Assembly (NCBI GenBank): GCA_007132995.1
Contig: SLNP01000027.1
Location: 1-55,556 of the forward strand
Length of the DNA stretch: 55,556 nucleotides
Origin: Bacteroidales bacterium
GTDB taxonomy: Bacteria; Bacteroidota; Bacteroidia; Bacteroidales; VadinHA17
Direction of reading: 5' to 3'
In this document: piece by piece, positions 18,787 through 26,721 of the stretch
How the letters are laid out: each line of letters opens with the position of its first letter
Numbering within the stretch: position 1 is the first letter of the stretch
Position numbers and translations under genes: made by a program
The notes under the pieces: model-generated
Seen by the model: only the letters and a program-made list of their open reading frames with translations
Told to the model about the DNA's origin: nothing
Database searches by the model: none

Positions 18787-19031
18787 GGCCAAATATAAGC
18801 GACTTGCTTATTACGCATTATTGCTAAAGAGACAGGTCTGTCTTACATGATCACAACACAACCCGTACTGAGAGCAAGCGCACATTATCCCCGAACCCGC
18901 TTAAGGCCAAATATAATCGACTCGCTAATTGCGCAGGACTGCTAATGAGATAGATTTGCCTTACATGCTCGCAACACAACCCGTAATAAGAGAACCTGTC
19001 CGTTTATACATGATAACCACACAAACCGTAC
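18787..19031 (+). repeat. 118-bp tandem duplication, 2.2 copies
   Basis: Copy A starts at 18787 and copy B at 18905, each with GGCCAAATATAA followed by CGACT and, 55 bases on, CTTACATG and CAACACAACCCGTA. A third partial unit at 19006-19031 keeps TACATGATAACCACACAAA and CCGTACT. Substitutions between copies are scattered, so the duplication is not recent. Confidence 0.75.
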
Positions 19032-19078
19032 TTGGTGTACACCACTTTATTTCCCGAAATATCTTAAAGCCTTTTTTT

Positions 19079-19483
19079 AGTGCGAGCGTTAGCGAGCACT
19101 TCTCTACGCTCTACGCTCTACGCTCTCCGCTCTACGCTGCGAGCTGCGCCAGCAGCAAGCCCATTCCCTATGCTCCATGCTCTATGCCCTATGCCTGCGA
19201 ACGCAGTGAGCTACGCTCTACGCTTTACGCTGCGAACTGCGCTAGCAGTGAGCCATCGGGCGCCAGCCCGAGAAGCGAGCACCTCTTTACGCTTTACGCT
19301 TTACGCTGCGAGCTGCGCCAGCAGCAAGCCCATGCCCCATGCTCCATGCCCTATGCCCTATGCGTGCGAGCGTCAGCGAGCACTTCTCTACGCTACGAGC
19401 TGCGTCAGCAGCGAGCCCATGCCCCATGCCCTTTGCCCTTTGCCCTATGCCCTATGCCCTTTGCCAGCGAGCGCAGCGAGAAA
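19079..19483 (+). repeat. Heptanucleotide arrays TCTACGC and CCCTATG with palindromic spacers
   Basis: Blocks of a 7-base unit, TACGCTC with variants TTACGCT, alternate with blocks of a second unit, ATGCCCT with variants CCATGCT and TTGCCCT. Between them are spacers of the form GCTGCGAGCTGCGCCAGCAG near 19136, 19229, 19305 and 19393, each with a GCTGC/GCAGC stem, and blocks of the type GCGAGCGTTAGCGAGCAC. The array stops about 60 bases before the MTase start codon. Confidence 0.85.
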
Positions 19484-19544
19484 ATTATCTGAAAAGCCTA
19501 TATTTACGGCTTATATGCAGAAGATGCCTGAAAAGAGAAGTAAA

Positions 19545-20243
19545 ATGGGAAGGCTGCTCCTTATACCGGTAATGCTGGGCGAAGGAGATCCGCGCAGATC
19601 AATACCGGAACAGTCTATTGAGGCTGCCGCAGATTTGCGACACTTTATCGTAGAGGATATCAGAAGCGCCAGAAGATTTCTGAGACTTATTGACCCCGCT
19701 TTCCCTATCGATGACTCAAAGTTTACTGTTATAGACAAACACAGCAAAGTAAATGATACAGACAGCCTGATCTCTGTGGCCGGCAAAGGATACGATACAG
19801 GACTGATGAGTGAGGCAGGCATGCCCGGGATTGCCGACCCGGGCAGAGAGTATGTTGCAGCCGCACACCGGCATGGGATACAGGTTGTCCCTCTTGCAGG
19901 CCCATCTTCATTATTCCTGGCACTCGCCGCTTCCGGACTCAACGGACAATCTTTTTCATTCAGGGGATACCTGCCGATAAAACCGGGAGAGAGGGCTGCC
20001 GCACTGCAAGAGCTGGAAAAGAGATCAAAAAAGGGGGAAAGTCAGATTTTTATGGAGACCCCCTACAGGAACAACAAGTTAATTGATGACATTATCAGGT
20101 GTTGCAACAGAGACACCCTGTTATGTATAGCAGCGGCCTTAACGCTTGATAATGAATATGTCGAAACAAAAACCATAGGAGATTGGGAGAAGAGAAAGCC
20201 AGACATCAATAAGATACCAGCTATCTTTATTATACAGGCTTGA
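19545..20243 (+). CDS. RsmI-like SAM-dependent methyltransferase (tetrapyrrole methylase fold)
   Basis: This 232-residue protein is a divergent, Bacteroidota-type relative of RsmI, which 2'-O-methylates C1402 of 16S rRNA. Visible motifs are HFIVEDIRSARRFLR, the SAM-loop SEAGMPGIADPG, VPLAGPSSLFLALAASG, GQSFSFRGYLP and METPYRNNKLI. The ATG at 19545 (MGRLLLIPVML) was chosen because family members start at this point. ATGs at 19515 and 19524 are also in frame, and the frame stays open upstream only because it crosses the heptanucleotide repeats. TATATTTA near 19499 is a one-mismatch -7 box. The actual rRNA target is inferred from the family only. Confidence 0.85.
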   Translation: MGRLLLIPVMLGEGDPRRSIPEQSIEAAADLRHFIVEDIRSARRFLRLIDPAFPIDDSKFTVIDKHSKVNDTDSLISVAGKGYDTGLMSEAGMPGIADPGREYVAAAHRHGIQVVPLAGPSSLFLALAASGLNGQSFSFRGYLPIKPGERAAALQELEKRSKKGESQIFMETPYRNNKLIDDIIRCCNRDTLLCIAAALTLDNEYVETKTIGDWEKRKPDINKIPAIFIIQA

Positions 20244-20329
20244 ATATTCTGCCCGGTAACTACAACATAAGCAGAGAGATTACCACCAGACACCTCTGCA
20301 GCCTTAAGCCATAAAGCACCATAAAACAG

Positions 20330-20373
20330 TAGGGACCCTGCCTGTTTCGACAGAGTCCCTCTATTATTTTGTA
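20330..20373 (+). terminator. Terminator after the MTase gene
   Basis: AGGGACCCTG (20331-20340) pairs with CAGAGTCCCT (20351-20360) with one mismatch, followed by CTATTATTTT. It lies between convergent genes and could also serve the FKBP gene. Confidence 0.6.
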
Positions 20374-20430
20374 AAGTGATTATCGCCAACTACCTGCCAG
20401 AGGGGCTACCCTCTATGGAATAAAGAGGCA

Positions 20431-20988
20431 CTAATCGTCACCATTATCGCCATTATAACCATTATCACCGTTATCGCCATTATCGCGATTTGGTCCTGGT
20501 ATAACCTCCTCAAGTACGACGGTGTAAAAAATTGGAGTATATCCCGGTATCATGCCGTGACCATACGGACCGAAAGCCAGCTTGGACGGTAAAAGAAGCT
20601 CTGCCTCACCCCCCTCTTTCATAAGGGATAGGCCCTCGGTAAAACCATCTACAAACTGAGAGGATCCAAAAATAATCTTCAGCGGCTCATCGTGCTGCTG
20701 ATGTGTATAGCCGTCAAAGAGAACTCCTGTCAGAAACCTCGCGGTATAGAAAATTCCAAGGGTATCACCCTCAACCGGATACTCCCCGTCTCCCTCCATG
20801 AGTTCAATATAGTAGAGGCCAGACTCAAGCGGATCTACTGTAATATTATTGAGCCGTAAAAATTCTCTTATCTGCTCCTCCTCATGGGTTTCTAGCCTCG
20901 ACTTCAGGTCGCATGATGATACCGCAAAAACGGTTGTTGCAATCAGCGATATTAGTATAAAATAGACTCCTCCCCTGCTCTTTTTCAT
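20431..20988 (-). CDS. FKBP-type peptidyl-prolyl isomerase lipoprotein with DNG-repeat tail
   Basis: This 185-residue lipoprotein catalyses cis-trans proline isomerisation outside the cytoplasm. Signal and lipobox (FAVSSC, Cys 26) follow MKKSRGGVYFILISL. The FKBP core shows IFYTARFLTGVLFDGY, VDGFTEGLSLMKEGGEAELL and LPSKLAFGPYG. The tail is a run of DNG/YNG tripeptides encoded by a 9-base repeat. The ATG at 20988 gives the proper signal peptide; an upstream in-frame start at 21036 was rejected. Its own -7 box lies at 21077-21084. Confidence 0.9.
   Translation of the reverse strand: MKKSRGGVYFILISLIATTVFAVSSCDLKSRLETHEEEQIREFLRLNNITVDPLESGLYYIELMEGDGEYPVEGDTLGIFYTARFLTGVLFDGYTHQQHDEPLKIIFGSSQFVDGFTEGLSLMKEGGEAELLLPSKLAFGPYGHGMIPGYTPIFYTVVLEEVIPGPNRDNGDNGDNGYNGDNGDD
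20434..20484 (-). repeat. 9-bp coding repeats (Asp-Asn-Gly tail of FKBP lipoprotein)
   Basis: The coding strand repeats GATAATGGC with small changes five times, giving DNG-DNG-DNG-YNG-DNG at the C-terminus. Because the unit is a multiple of three, copy number can change without breaking the frame. Confidence 0.7.
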
Positions 20989-21076
20989 CTGATAAACATT
21001 TGCGATACACCAATCTGAGTAACAGATGTGGCGCACCCGGTTAATATTTAAACTGTAATTACCATTATTCCCTGTG

Positions 21077-21084
21077 CAAAAATA
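21077..21084 (-). promoter_or_regulatory. -7 box for the distal FKBP gene
   Basis: Minus strand TATTTTTG followed by CACAGGG, an exact TAnnTTTG match just after the stop of the preceding FKBP gene. It suggests the distal gene can be transcribed separately, with a leader of about 80 nt. Confidence 0.55.
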
Positions 21085-21093
21085 GTCATTATA

Positions 21094-21618
21094 CTATTTA
21101 GGTTCAACTATCTCTATCTCATACACCACTACCGATCGTCCGGGAATACGGTTACCGTCCCCCAGAAGGCCATGTGCAAGAAAGTAGGGCAGAATAATTT
21201 TTGCCCCGGCTCCCGGTTTCAGCATTCTCAATGCCTGATCGAGCCCGCTCTCAATATCGCTCTTGCCCACCGTTATGGTACGGGGTCCGCTCTCATCGGA
21301 CGAGTAACATACGGTACCATCAAGCAGGGTTGTGGTATACTCTATAACAATGGTGTCTCCAAAACCAAAACGGTCTCCGCTACCGGAGTCTGCTATGTGG
21401 TACCAGAAACCGTGAGGCGACAGGGTCATATTAACCCCTTTCCTCTCTATATAGCTCTCTATCCTCTCACGATCTTTCTGAACCATGTAGCGATTTATCT
21501 GCTCCATCTCATCATCATCAGGTATGTGAAGAATGATATTATCACCCTCATTATCACCCCCCCTGCATGACATGATGGAGATAAGAACCACCACAACCAC
21601 TATCAGATCATACTTCAT
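21094..21618 (-). CDS. FKBP-type peptidyl-prolyl isomerase lipoprotein
   Basis: A second FKBP-fold lipoprotein, 174 residues, with signal MKYDLIVVVVVLISIMSC (Cys 18). The core has VIEYTTTLLDGTVCYSS, SGLDQALRMLKPGAGAKIIL, a shortened flap PYFLAHGLLGDG, and the final strand SVVVYEIEIVEPK. Some active-site aromatic residues of classical FKBPs are replaced, so catalysis is less certain than for its neighbour; a chaperone role is possible. It resembles the GldI/FKBP lipoproteins seen in Bacteroidota. It starts 11 bases after nrnA and is probably in its operon. Confidence 0.85.
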   Translation of the reverse strand: MKYDLIVVVVVLISIMSCRGGDNEGDNIILHIPDDDEMEQINRYMVQKDRERIESYIERKGVNMTLSPHGFWYHIADSGSGDRFGFGDTIVIEYTTTLLDGTVCYSSDESGPRTITVGKSDIESGLDQALRMLKPGAGAKIILPYFLAHGLLGDGNRIPGRSVVVYEIEIVEPK

Positions 21619-21629
21619 ACAACTCCGAT

Positions 21630-22667
21630 TTAAGGTAGCTCCTGGCCGTCCTCTCCGGCCATAAAGAGCTTCAGGCTATCTTTAAAACGGCCAAGAGCGC
21701 TTTCTAGTGTATCAGAATACTCTCCACCCGCCGCATTTCTGTGCCCGCCACCATTAAAATAGCTGACAGCAAAGTCATTTACCGACAGATCTCCCTTCGA
21801 TCTGAACGACACCTTCACAAAACCCTCTTTCTCTATAAAAAGGGCAGACATACGGAGACCACTTATAGAGAGGGGCATGTTAACAAGCCCTTCGGTATCG
21901 CCCTTGGCATAGGAGTACCTCTTCAGATCTTCCCTGGTGAGCCACATATATGCTGTTCTGTACTCTGTCAGAACCACCATTCTCTGAGACAGCACCATAC
22001 CCACAAGCCGCATCCTCTTCTCCGAAAAGTTGTTGTAGAGCCTGTCATGAACTCTCTCCCTGTCTATACCTGCGTCCAGTAGACCGGCTACCAGCCTGAG
22101 GGTATCTCCGTTAAAAGAGCCATGTACAAAATTACCTGTATCGGTAACAACTCCGGTATAGATGCCTGTATTGTAACTATCTGACGAGTATGGCTGCCCG
22201 TCATTAAGGGAGGTTACAACCTGATGTACAATCTCAGCAGTAGAGGAGAAGGAGGTGTCTGAAATAGTAACATCGGCAAATGGCACAGGATCTATATGGT
22301 GATCGATAATAATTTTTGGTACATCTCTTCTCAATATCGCCCTCCTGGCATCACCAAGCCTCTCAGGGTTGTTGAAGTCGAGAAAGAACATGAGATCACA
22401 ACCATCTATCGCCTTCTCTGCCTTCCGGCGATTCCTCTTGTATATCAGAATGCCGTCAGCTCCATCCATCCATAAAAGAAACTCCTGAAGATAGTTGGGA
22501 GATAGTATCGATACCTCCTTGCCCTTTACCGATTGTAAATAGTCAGCAAGAGCTATGGCAGAACCGACAGCATCACCGTCGGGATTAACATGACAGACTA
22601 TCAGAATTTTTTCCGACCTGGCCGTCAGCTCTTCAACTTTTTTTCTAATTTTACCGTTAAGGTACAA
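21630..22667 (-). CDS. nrnA: DHH/DHHA1 phosphoesterase (NrnA-like oligoribonuclease / pAp phosphatase)
   Basis: This DHH-family enzyme degrades short RNA oligomers and/or 3'-phosphoadenosine 5'-phosphate. Motifs seen are VCHVNPDGDAVGSAIAL, FLDFNNPERLG, the DHH triad in IIIDHHIDPVPFAD, GIYTGVVTDTGNF, and the DHHA1 motif FNGGGHRNAAGGEY. The open frame has ATGs at 22715 and 22712, but an exact -7 box (22691-22698) lies inside that extension, so the message starts too late to use them. The first usable start is TTG at 22667, giving 345 residues (MYLNGKIRKKVEEL). It is divergent from ndk. Confidence 0.88.
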   Translation of the reverse strand: MYLNGKIRKKVEELTARSEKILIVCHVNPDGDAVGSAIALADYLQSVKGKEVSILSPNYLQEFLLWMDGADGILIYKRNRRKAEKAIDGCDLMFFLDFNNPERLGDARRAILRRDVPKIIIDHHIDPVPFADVTISDTSFSSTAEIVHQVVTSLNDGQPYSSDSYNTGIYTGVVTDTGNFVHGSFNGDTLRLVAGLLDAGIDRERVHDRLYNNFSEKRMRLVGMVLSQRMVVLTEYRTAYMWLTREDLKRYSYAKGDTEGLVNMPLSISGLRMSALFIEKEGFVKVSFRSKGDLSVNDFAVSYFNGGGHRNAAGGEYSDTLESALGRFKDSLKLFMAGEDGQELP

Positions 22668-22690
22668 AGCGTTGCATTCTGTTTGGCCTG

Positions 22691-22698
22691 CAAAGATA
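22691..22698 (-). promoter_or_regulatory. -7 box for nrnA, overriding an upstream ATG
   Basis: Minus strand TATCTTTG followed by GCAGGCC, an exact TAnnTTTG match. Predicted start near 22684, so translation probably begins at the TTG at 22667. Confidence 0.6.
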
Positions 22699-22750
22699 AG
22701 AATAAAGATCATCATCTCTTAGGTGTAAAACCACAGGAAAAGATTAAACC

Positions 22751-23194
22751 ATGTATAACAGCAGTCATGACTTCACCTTCGCAATAGTAAAGCCAAATGC
22801 TGTAAAGGCGGGGAACACCGGCCCCATACTGGCCATGATCAACAAGGCAGGATTCGAAATCACCGCTATGCGTATGGTTAAATTAACCAGGGCGCAGGCC
22901 AGCTCTTTTTATGACATACACAGGGGTGAAGAGTTCTTCATACCGCTGATAGATTATATGACATCAGGGCCGGTTGTGGTTATGATTCTTCAGCATCAGA
23001 CGGGAAACAGCGTTGGAAGATTCAGAGAGCTGATGGGACCCACCGACCCCTCTGAGGCTCCGGAGGGTACAATACGAAAACTATTTGCTGAATCTCCAAG
23101 AATGAACGCAATACATGGTGCCGACAGCAAGATGAATGCTGAAAAGGAGTCTAACTTTTTTTTCTCGGGAATAGAGAGATTCTACTCTACATAG
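22751..23194 (+). CDS. ndk: Nucleoside-diphosphate kinase
   Basis: Ndk moves the gamma phosphate of ATP to other nucleoside diphosphates through a phosphohistidine. The 147-residue protein has FAIVKPNAVKAGNTGPI, the Kpn-loop region, and the active-site motif MNAIHGADS with His 122. Residues for nucleotide binding (GRFRELMGPTDP) are present. Its own promoter is not obvious; the 35-bp gap to the nrnA start region is too short for a separate consensus promoter, and the control region probably extends into the nrnA 5' end. Confidence 0.97.
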   Translation: MYNSSHDFTFAIVKPNAVKAGNTGPILAMINKAGFEITAMRMVKLTRAQASSFYDIHRGEEFFIPLIDYMTSGPVVVMILQHQTGNSVGRFRELMGPTDPSEAPEGTIRKLFAESPRMNAIHGADSKMNAEKESNFFFSGIERFYST

Positions 23195-23349
23195 GGACAT
23201 CGCCGACAATATACAAAAAGTCAGCCCCCCGGAAAGCAATATATAGTATTCAATTAATCACTACTGCCTGCCTTAATAAAACCTTTTTACTTTATTTGCA
23301 CCCCTGAAAACAGTTACCTCATAATTGCAACCATTAAAACATATAGTTT

Positions 23350-25092
23350 ATGTCACCCGATTTCTCGGATAGAAAGGTTCTGGAAAAGTACTCATCAGCT
23401 TTTACTCTGTCAGACATGGAGATCTTTATTTTCCCCGATCTCTTTTTCCCGCTGGTTCTGGCAAATATTATGTCGCCTGAAATATGGAAATGGAAGGAGG
23501 ATGAGTGGTTCAAAAATATTGAGAAGAAGGGGTTCAACAGAAAGGTTAACCGGATAAAACAGTATGTGATTGACAATTATGTGTTTAACCTTGATCTTGC
23601 TACCTGGGGGCTGACAACCAAAAGCCGGGAGAAGGAGAGATTCCGCGACCACTTTGACATTAATACCCTGAAGGAGTCAAATGCACTCTTCGGATATGAG
23701 GGTGACAAATACTACTTCTCGCTCGATATAAGGAGACACTTCGGTCTCGATAAATACGATAACGATATTATTCCCTACTGGAAAACAGAGACTGTCGAGG
23801 CAATGAATGCCTTCAGGAATAAACCTATGTACAGTACCGGAGCAGGCGAGTGCGTTTCGCTGGCAGCTCTATATGCAGCAGCCCTCTTTATTGTAGGGGG
23901 CATTGACCTTAAAGATATCTTTATCATTGCCACACCTCTGCATTCACAGAACTTCATAGCCATTAACGAAGGAGTCATAACCAATAACCGGAGAATTGTT
24001 ACCAAGAATATGTGGTTCAATGGTACAAGCATGTCGGCAAAGGCAAGAAGAGCTATAGAGAATGAGAAGATTACTATTGTCTCACATATCACAGGACACA
24101 TTCATACTGTTTACCGGGAGGCTACCATCGATCCTGAAAGATATGACCTCTTCTCTGCTAAACTCAACAGATATCTTGAAACCAAAATCGACAAACAGGT
24201 TTTTATTAATTTCCTAAGGTTCAAAAAATACAAGAGCCTGTTTCAATACCGTGATGACAAGAGAGGGAAAACAAGGTATATTGCCCTTGAAAAGCTATTT
24301 GAATATGAGCATCTCAGCAGGTACAATGTTGCTCTGGGGTCACGCGATGCCATGCTTGCTGAGATGGATGGTGACGAATTCAGCCTCTCTCCGCTTGAGG
24401 GCAGAATTACTCTAAACGATTTTGAAGATATACTTGAAATATGCGTAGGTCAGAAGAGCTGCTGCATATTTAAAACGATAAAAGAGAGCATACCCGGACT
24501 ACTTGAGATAGTGCCGGAAGAGATGTTCACGGAACTAGGCTCCTTCCTGAAGGTTATACCAAGACTCCCCTCATGTGATAGAGACTATATAGCAAGCCCA
24601 TACCCTGATATTAAGAGAGGCGACAGCAGGGAAACTATAACAAAAAAAATCATTGATTCGGCAAGTGAGTCAGAGATGTCAATGCTGGCTATCTATGCTG
24701 CCAGGATGATGGATATGGCCGACTGGACTCCTTTTATCAAAGCAGCAATCGAGAGGAATCCGGTAGCATTCGAAGTATTTGAAGGAAAAGATTTTGAGGT
24801 TGTTTACAATACAATTGAGGCACTGGGTAATGAATCAATATACAGCGACAGGAGACTTGCCCAGCCTGATGAGGTGTGGAATTTTCATACCGGAGACGGT
24901 ATTGAGAAGGCCCTTCTAATGGCAGCATGGATGGTGAAGCAGAATCCGCCTGCTAACCTCTCCTTATCTATATCTGGCGAAAGGGTTAAGCTGAGCGACG
25001 GGAAGAGTGATTACTATTTCCGGTCAACCAAAGGGTTTATGAAACAGGTTGATATCTGCCGGGGGAGATACAGATGCAGGGACATTTCCTGA
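23350..25092 (+). CDS. Conserved-looking protein of unknown function with possible transglutaminase-like core
   Basis: I do not recognise a named family. The 580-residue soluble protein has no signal peptide or membrane segment. At residues 150-230 it contains STGAGECVSLAALYAAALF, then ATPLHSQNFIAINEG, then VTKNMWFNG. The order Cys 168, His 198, Asn/Trp near 220, with the small-residue helix after Cys, resembles the Cys-His-Asp/Asn arrangement of transglutaminase-like cysteine hydrolases. The remaining parts are helical and rich in charged residues, with a cysteine-rich segment EICVGQKSCCIF near 355. It lies alone between ndk and the convergent dciA gene. A T-rich stretch before the start has no exact -7 box. 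Confidence 0.8.
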   Translation: MSPDFSDRKVLEKYSSAFTLSDMEIFIFPDLFFPLVLANIMSPEIWKWKEDEWFKNIEKKGFNRKVNRIKQYVIDNYVFNLDLATWGLTTKSREKERFRDHFDINTLKESNALFGYEGDKYYFSLDIRRHFGLDKYDNDIIPYWKTETVEAMNAFRNKPMYSTGAGECVSLAALYAAALFIVGGIDLKDIFIIATPLHSQNFIAINEGVITNNRRIVTKNMWFNGTSMSAKARRAIENEKITIVSHITGHIHTVYREATIDPERYDLFSAKLNRYLETKIDKQVFINFLRFKKYKSLFQYRDDKRGKTRYIALEKLFEYEHLSRYNVALGSRDAMLAEMDGDEFSLSPLEGRITLNDFEDILEICVGQKSCCIFKTIKESIPGLLEIVPEEMFTELGSFLKVIPRLPSCDRDYIASPYPDIKRGDSRETITKKIIDSASESEMSMLAIYAARMMDMADWTPFIKAAIERNPVAFEVFEGKDFEVVYNTIEALGNESIYSDRRLAQPDEVWNFHTGDGIEKALLMAAWMVKQNPPANLSLSISGERVKLSDGKSDYYFRSTKGFMKQVDICRGRYRCRDIS

Positions 25093-25103
25093 GGCAGCTG
25101 AGC

Positions 25104-25394
25104 TCAGCGAACAACAATACTCTTTACCACCTCTTCTCCGGCATCACTGTTAAGCCTCTCTCTGAGGGCCTCACGCATCATCATAATCTCGCTCCTTACA
25201 ACCGACGAACTAAGATGAATGTAGAGAGTGCCTCGCCTGATATATATTTTTGTGGTTCTGGAGGCTATTGCCCTTCCGGCTATCCGCTCCCACGAACCGG
25301 TAATGGCAACCTCTTTCAGCTTCCGCTCAATTTTCATGTCACGGATATATCTTGATATAACATCACTGATAGCCTCAGTCTTGCTTCTTCTCAT
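25104..25394 (-). CDS. dciA: DUF721/DciA-like protein
   Basis: DUF721 proteins include DciA, which helps load the replicative helicase DnaB in bacteria lacking DnaC or DnaI. The 96-residue product has the family pattern SWERIAGRAIASRTTKIYIRR then GTLYIHLSSSVVRSEI. The ATG at 25394 (MRRSKTEAISDVI) is preferred; longer in-frame starts run further into recF. The chosen start overlaps the last 20 bases of recF, so the two are probably co-translated. Confidence 0.85.
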   Translation of the reverse strand: MRRSKTEAISDVISRYIRDMKIERKLKEVAITGSWERIAGRAIASRTTKIYIRRGTLYIHLSSSVVRSEIMMMREALRERLNSDAGEEVVKSIVVR

Positions 25395-26517
25395 GAGAAA
25401 TACCATTTTGTACAACCTCACAAACACCACTGCTGTCTATCGCATAGAGGTAGTAGTCTGAAGATGTCCTGTCGAGTATGAGTCTAAGCCTCTCACTGTG
25501 TGTATCGGTTATAAATATCTGACCGAACTTCCTGTTGACAAGCATTCTGATAAGCTGTTCGACCCTGTCTGCATCAAATTTATCAAAGAGATCGTCAAGC
25601 AGAAGCATCGGCTTCCTGCCCGACATATTGGATATGTAGTCATATTTAGCAAGCTTAAGGGCTACCAGGTAAGATTTCTGCTGTCCCTGCGACCCTGTCT
25701 GTTTTACACTCTTACCCTCTCCTATCAGAAACTCCAGATCGTCTTTATGAACTCCGCAGCTGGTGTACTGCAGGTAGCTGTCACGCTCGCGTGAAGTTAA
25801 CAGCAACTCTCCCAGCTCTCTCTCATTCAGCTGCGACCTGTACCTCAACTCAACCGCCTCTCTCTCCATCGAAATATCGCTGTAGAAATCGCGGAAAACG
25901 GGCACCATCTTCTCTATAAGACCAACTCTGGCACTGTATATTGCAGTACCATGCTTTACTAGCTGAGAATCAAGGCTCTCTAAAAGATAGTCGTCAATTA
26001 CCGCCCTGCCTCCGGAATCTTTAAGCAGCCTGTTACGACTCTGAAGGGCCCTGTTGTAGGCCATCAGAGAGTTAAGATAGCTGCTGTCGTACTGACTGAT
26101 TATAAGGTTAATAAATCGGCGTCTCTCTTCACTTCCCCCTGTTATAAGCTGCCCATCAGAGGGAGATATCATAACAGCGGGATATTTGCCAATATGGTCA
26201 GAAAATCTCTCGTACTCCTTACCGTTATGGCGCAGCACCTTCTGCTTTCCACATCTGTACGAACAGCTTATTGATTCCTCTCCACCTCCATGGCTCATCA
26301 CTCCCTGAATAATAAAGAAGTCTTCTCCAAATCTTACACTCTGACTCTCTATGGAATTGAAGAAGCTGCGCGAAAGTGATATGTAGTGAATGGCATCGAG
26401 AATATTTGTCTTTCCAACCCCGTTATTGCCAACAAAGCAGTTGACTCCGGGTGAAAGATCAACAGAGCAGTCGGAATAATTCTTGAAATTGGTAACTGTC
26501 AGTTTCTTAAGATACAT
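25375..26517 (-). CDS. recF: DNA replication and repair protein RecF
   Basis: RecF is an SMC-like ATPase that guides RecO and RecR to DNA gaps. The 380-residue protein has MYLKKLTVTNFKNYSD, Walker A VGNNGVGKTNILDAI near residue 30, the ABC signature region KQTGSQGQQKSYLVALKLA, and Walker B PMLLLDDLFDKFD. Its promoter is well defined at 26545-26552. In many bacteria recF sits beside dnaA and dnaN; here it pairs with a dciA-like gene. Confidence 0.97.
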   Translation of the reverse strand: MYLKKLTVTNFKNYSDCSVDLSPGVNCFVGNNGVGKTNILDAIHYISLSRSFFNSIESQSVRFGEDFFIIQGVMSHGGGEESISCSYRCGKQKVLRHNGKEYERFSDHIGKYPAVMISPSDGQLITGGSEERRRFINLIISQYDSSYLNSLMAYNRALQSRNRLLKDSGGRAVIDDYLLESLDSQLVKHGTAIYSARVGLIEKMVPVFRDFYSDISMEREAVELRYRSQLNERELGELLLTSRERDSYLQYTSCGVHKDDLEFLIGEGKSVKQTGSQGQQKSYLVALKLAKYDYISNMSGRKPMLLLDDLFDKFDADRVEQLIRMLVNRKFGQIFITDTHSERLRLILDRTSSDYYLYAIDSSGVCEVVQNGISHEKKQD

Positions 26518-26544
26518 ATTGAGCGTTCAAGGGTAGTGGCACGG

Positions 26545-26573
26545 CAAAGATACAAAAGTGAAGTGATAACCAA
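26545..26573 (-). promoter_or_regulatory. Promoter of recF-dciA
   Basis: Minus strand TATCTTTG at 26545-26552 with TTG at 26571-26573, spacing 18 bases. Predicted start near 26538, 21 nt before the recF ATG. Confidence 0.65.
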
Positions 26574-26676
26574 TTTAAATTGCTGTATACTCACTATGAG
26601 TGGCTGACCGTCACCTCTGACAGTAAAAACAGTAGTGAAAAGGGGGGTGTTAATTTCATCATGTTATTAAAAAAGC

Positions 26677-26684
26677 TACTTTTG
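26677..26684 (+). promoter_or_regulatory. -7 box for the TPR gene
   Basis: TACTTTTG followed by CGGTGG, an exact TAnnTTTG match, 37 bases before the ATG at 26722. Confidence 0.65.
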
Positions 26685-26721
26685 CGGTGGAATAGAGAAA
26701 AACAATATCACAATAGCTAAA

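Larger units (their letters stand above)
18185..19544. other. 1.3-kb gene-free repeat island between divergent genes
   Basis: Apart from possible extra start codons for the hydrolase at its left edge, nothing in this stretch looks like a real gene. It holds, from left to right, degenerate T-rich repeats (18315-18631), a 153-bp inverted-repeat element (18632-18784), a 118-bp tandem duplication (18787-19031) and heptanucleotide arrays with palindromic spacers (19079-19483). The open frames crossing it translate to repetitive, Cys/Met/Pro- or Leu-rich sequence that follows the repeats and should not be called as proteins. Confidence 0.8.

Noticed and set aside
18519..18818. A 99-codon minus-strand frame over the inverted-repeat element
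   Set aside because: It lies entirely within dispersed repeats. The corresponding frame in the second copy differs, so it reads as a by-product of the repeats.
19079..19483. CRISPR array
   Set aside because: The repeats are 7-base units in tandem with no unique spacers of constant length, and no cas genes are present.
18929..19514. Long open frames rich in Cys, Met, Pro and Leu across the heptamer arrays, including an N-terminal extension of the MTase
   Set aside because: The reading follows the 7-base repeats in every frame and is not protein-like; the MTase family begins at MGRLLLIP.
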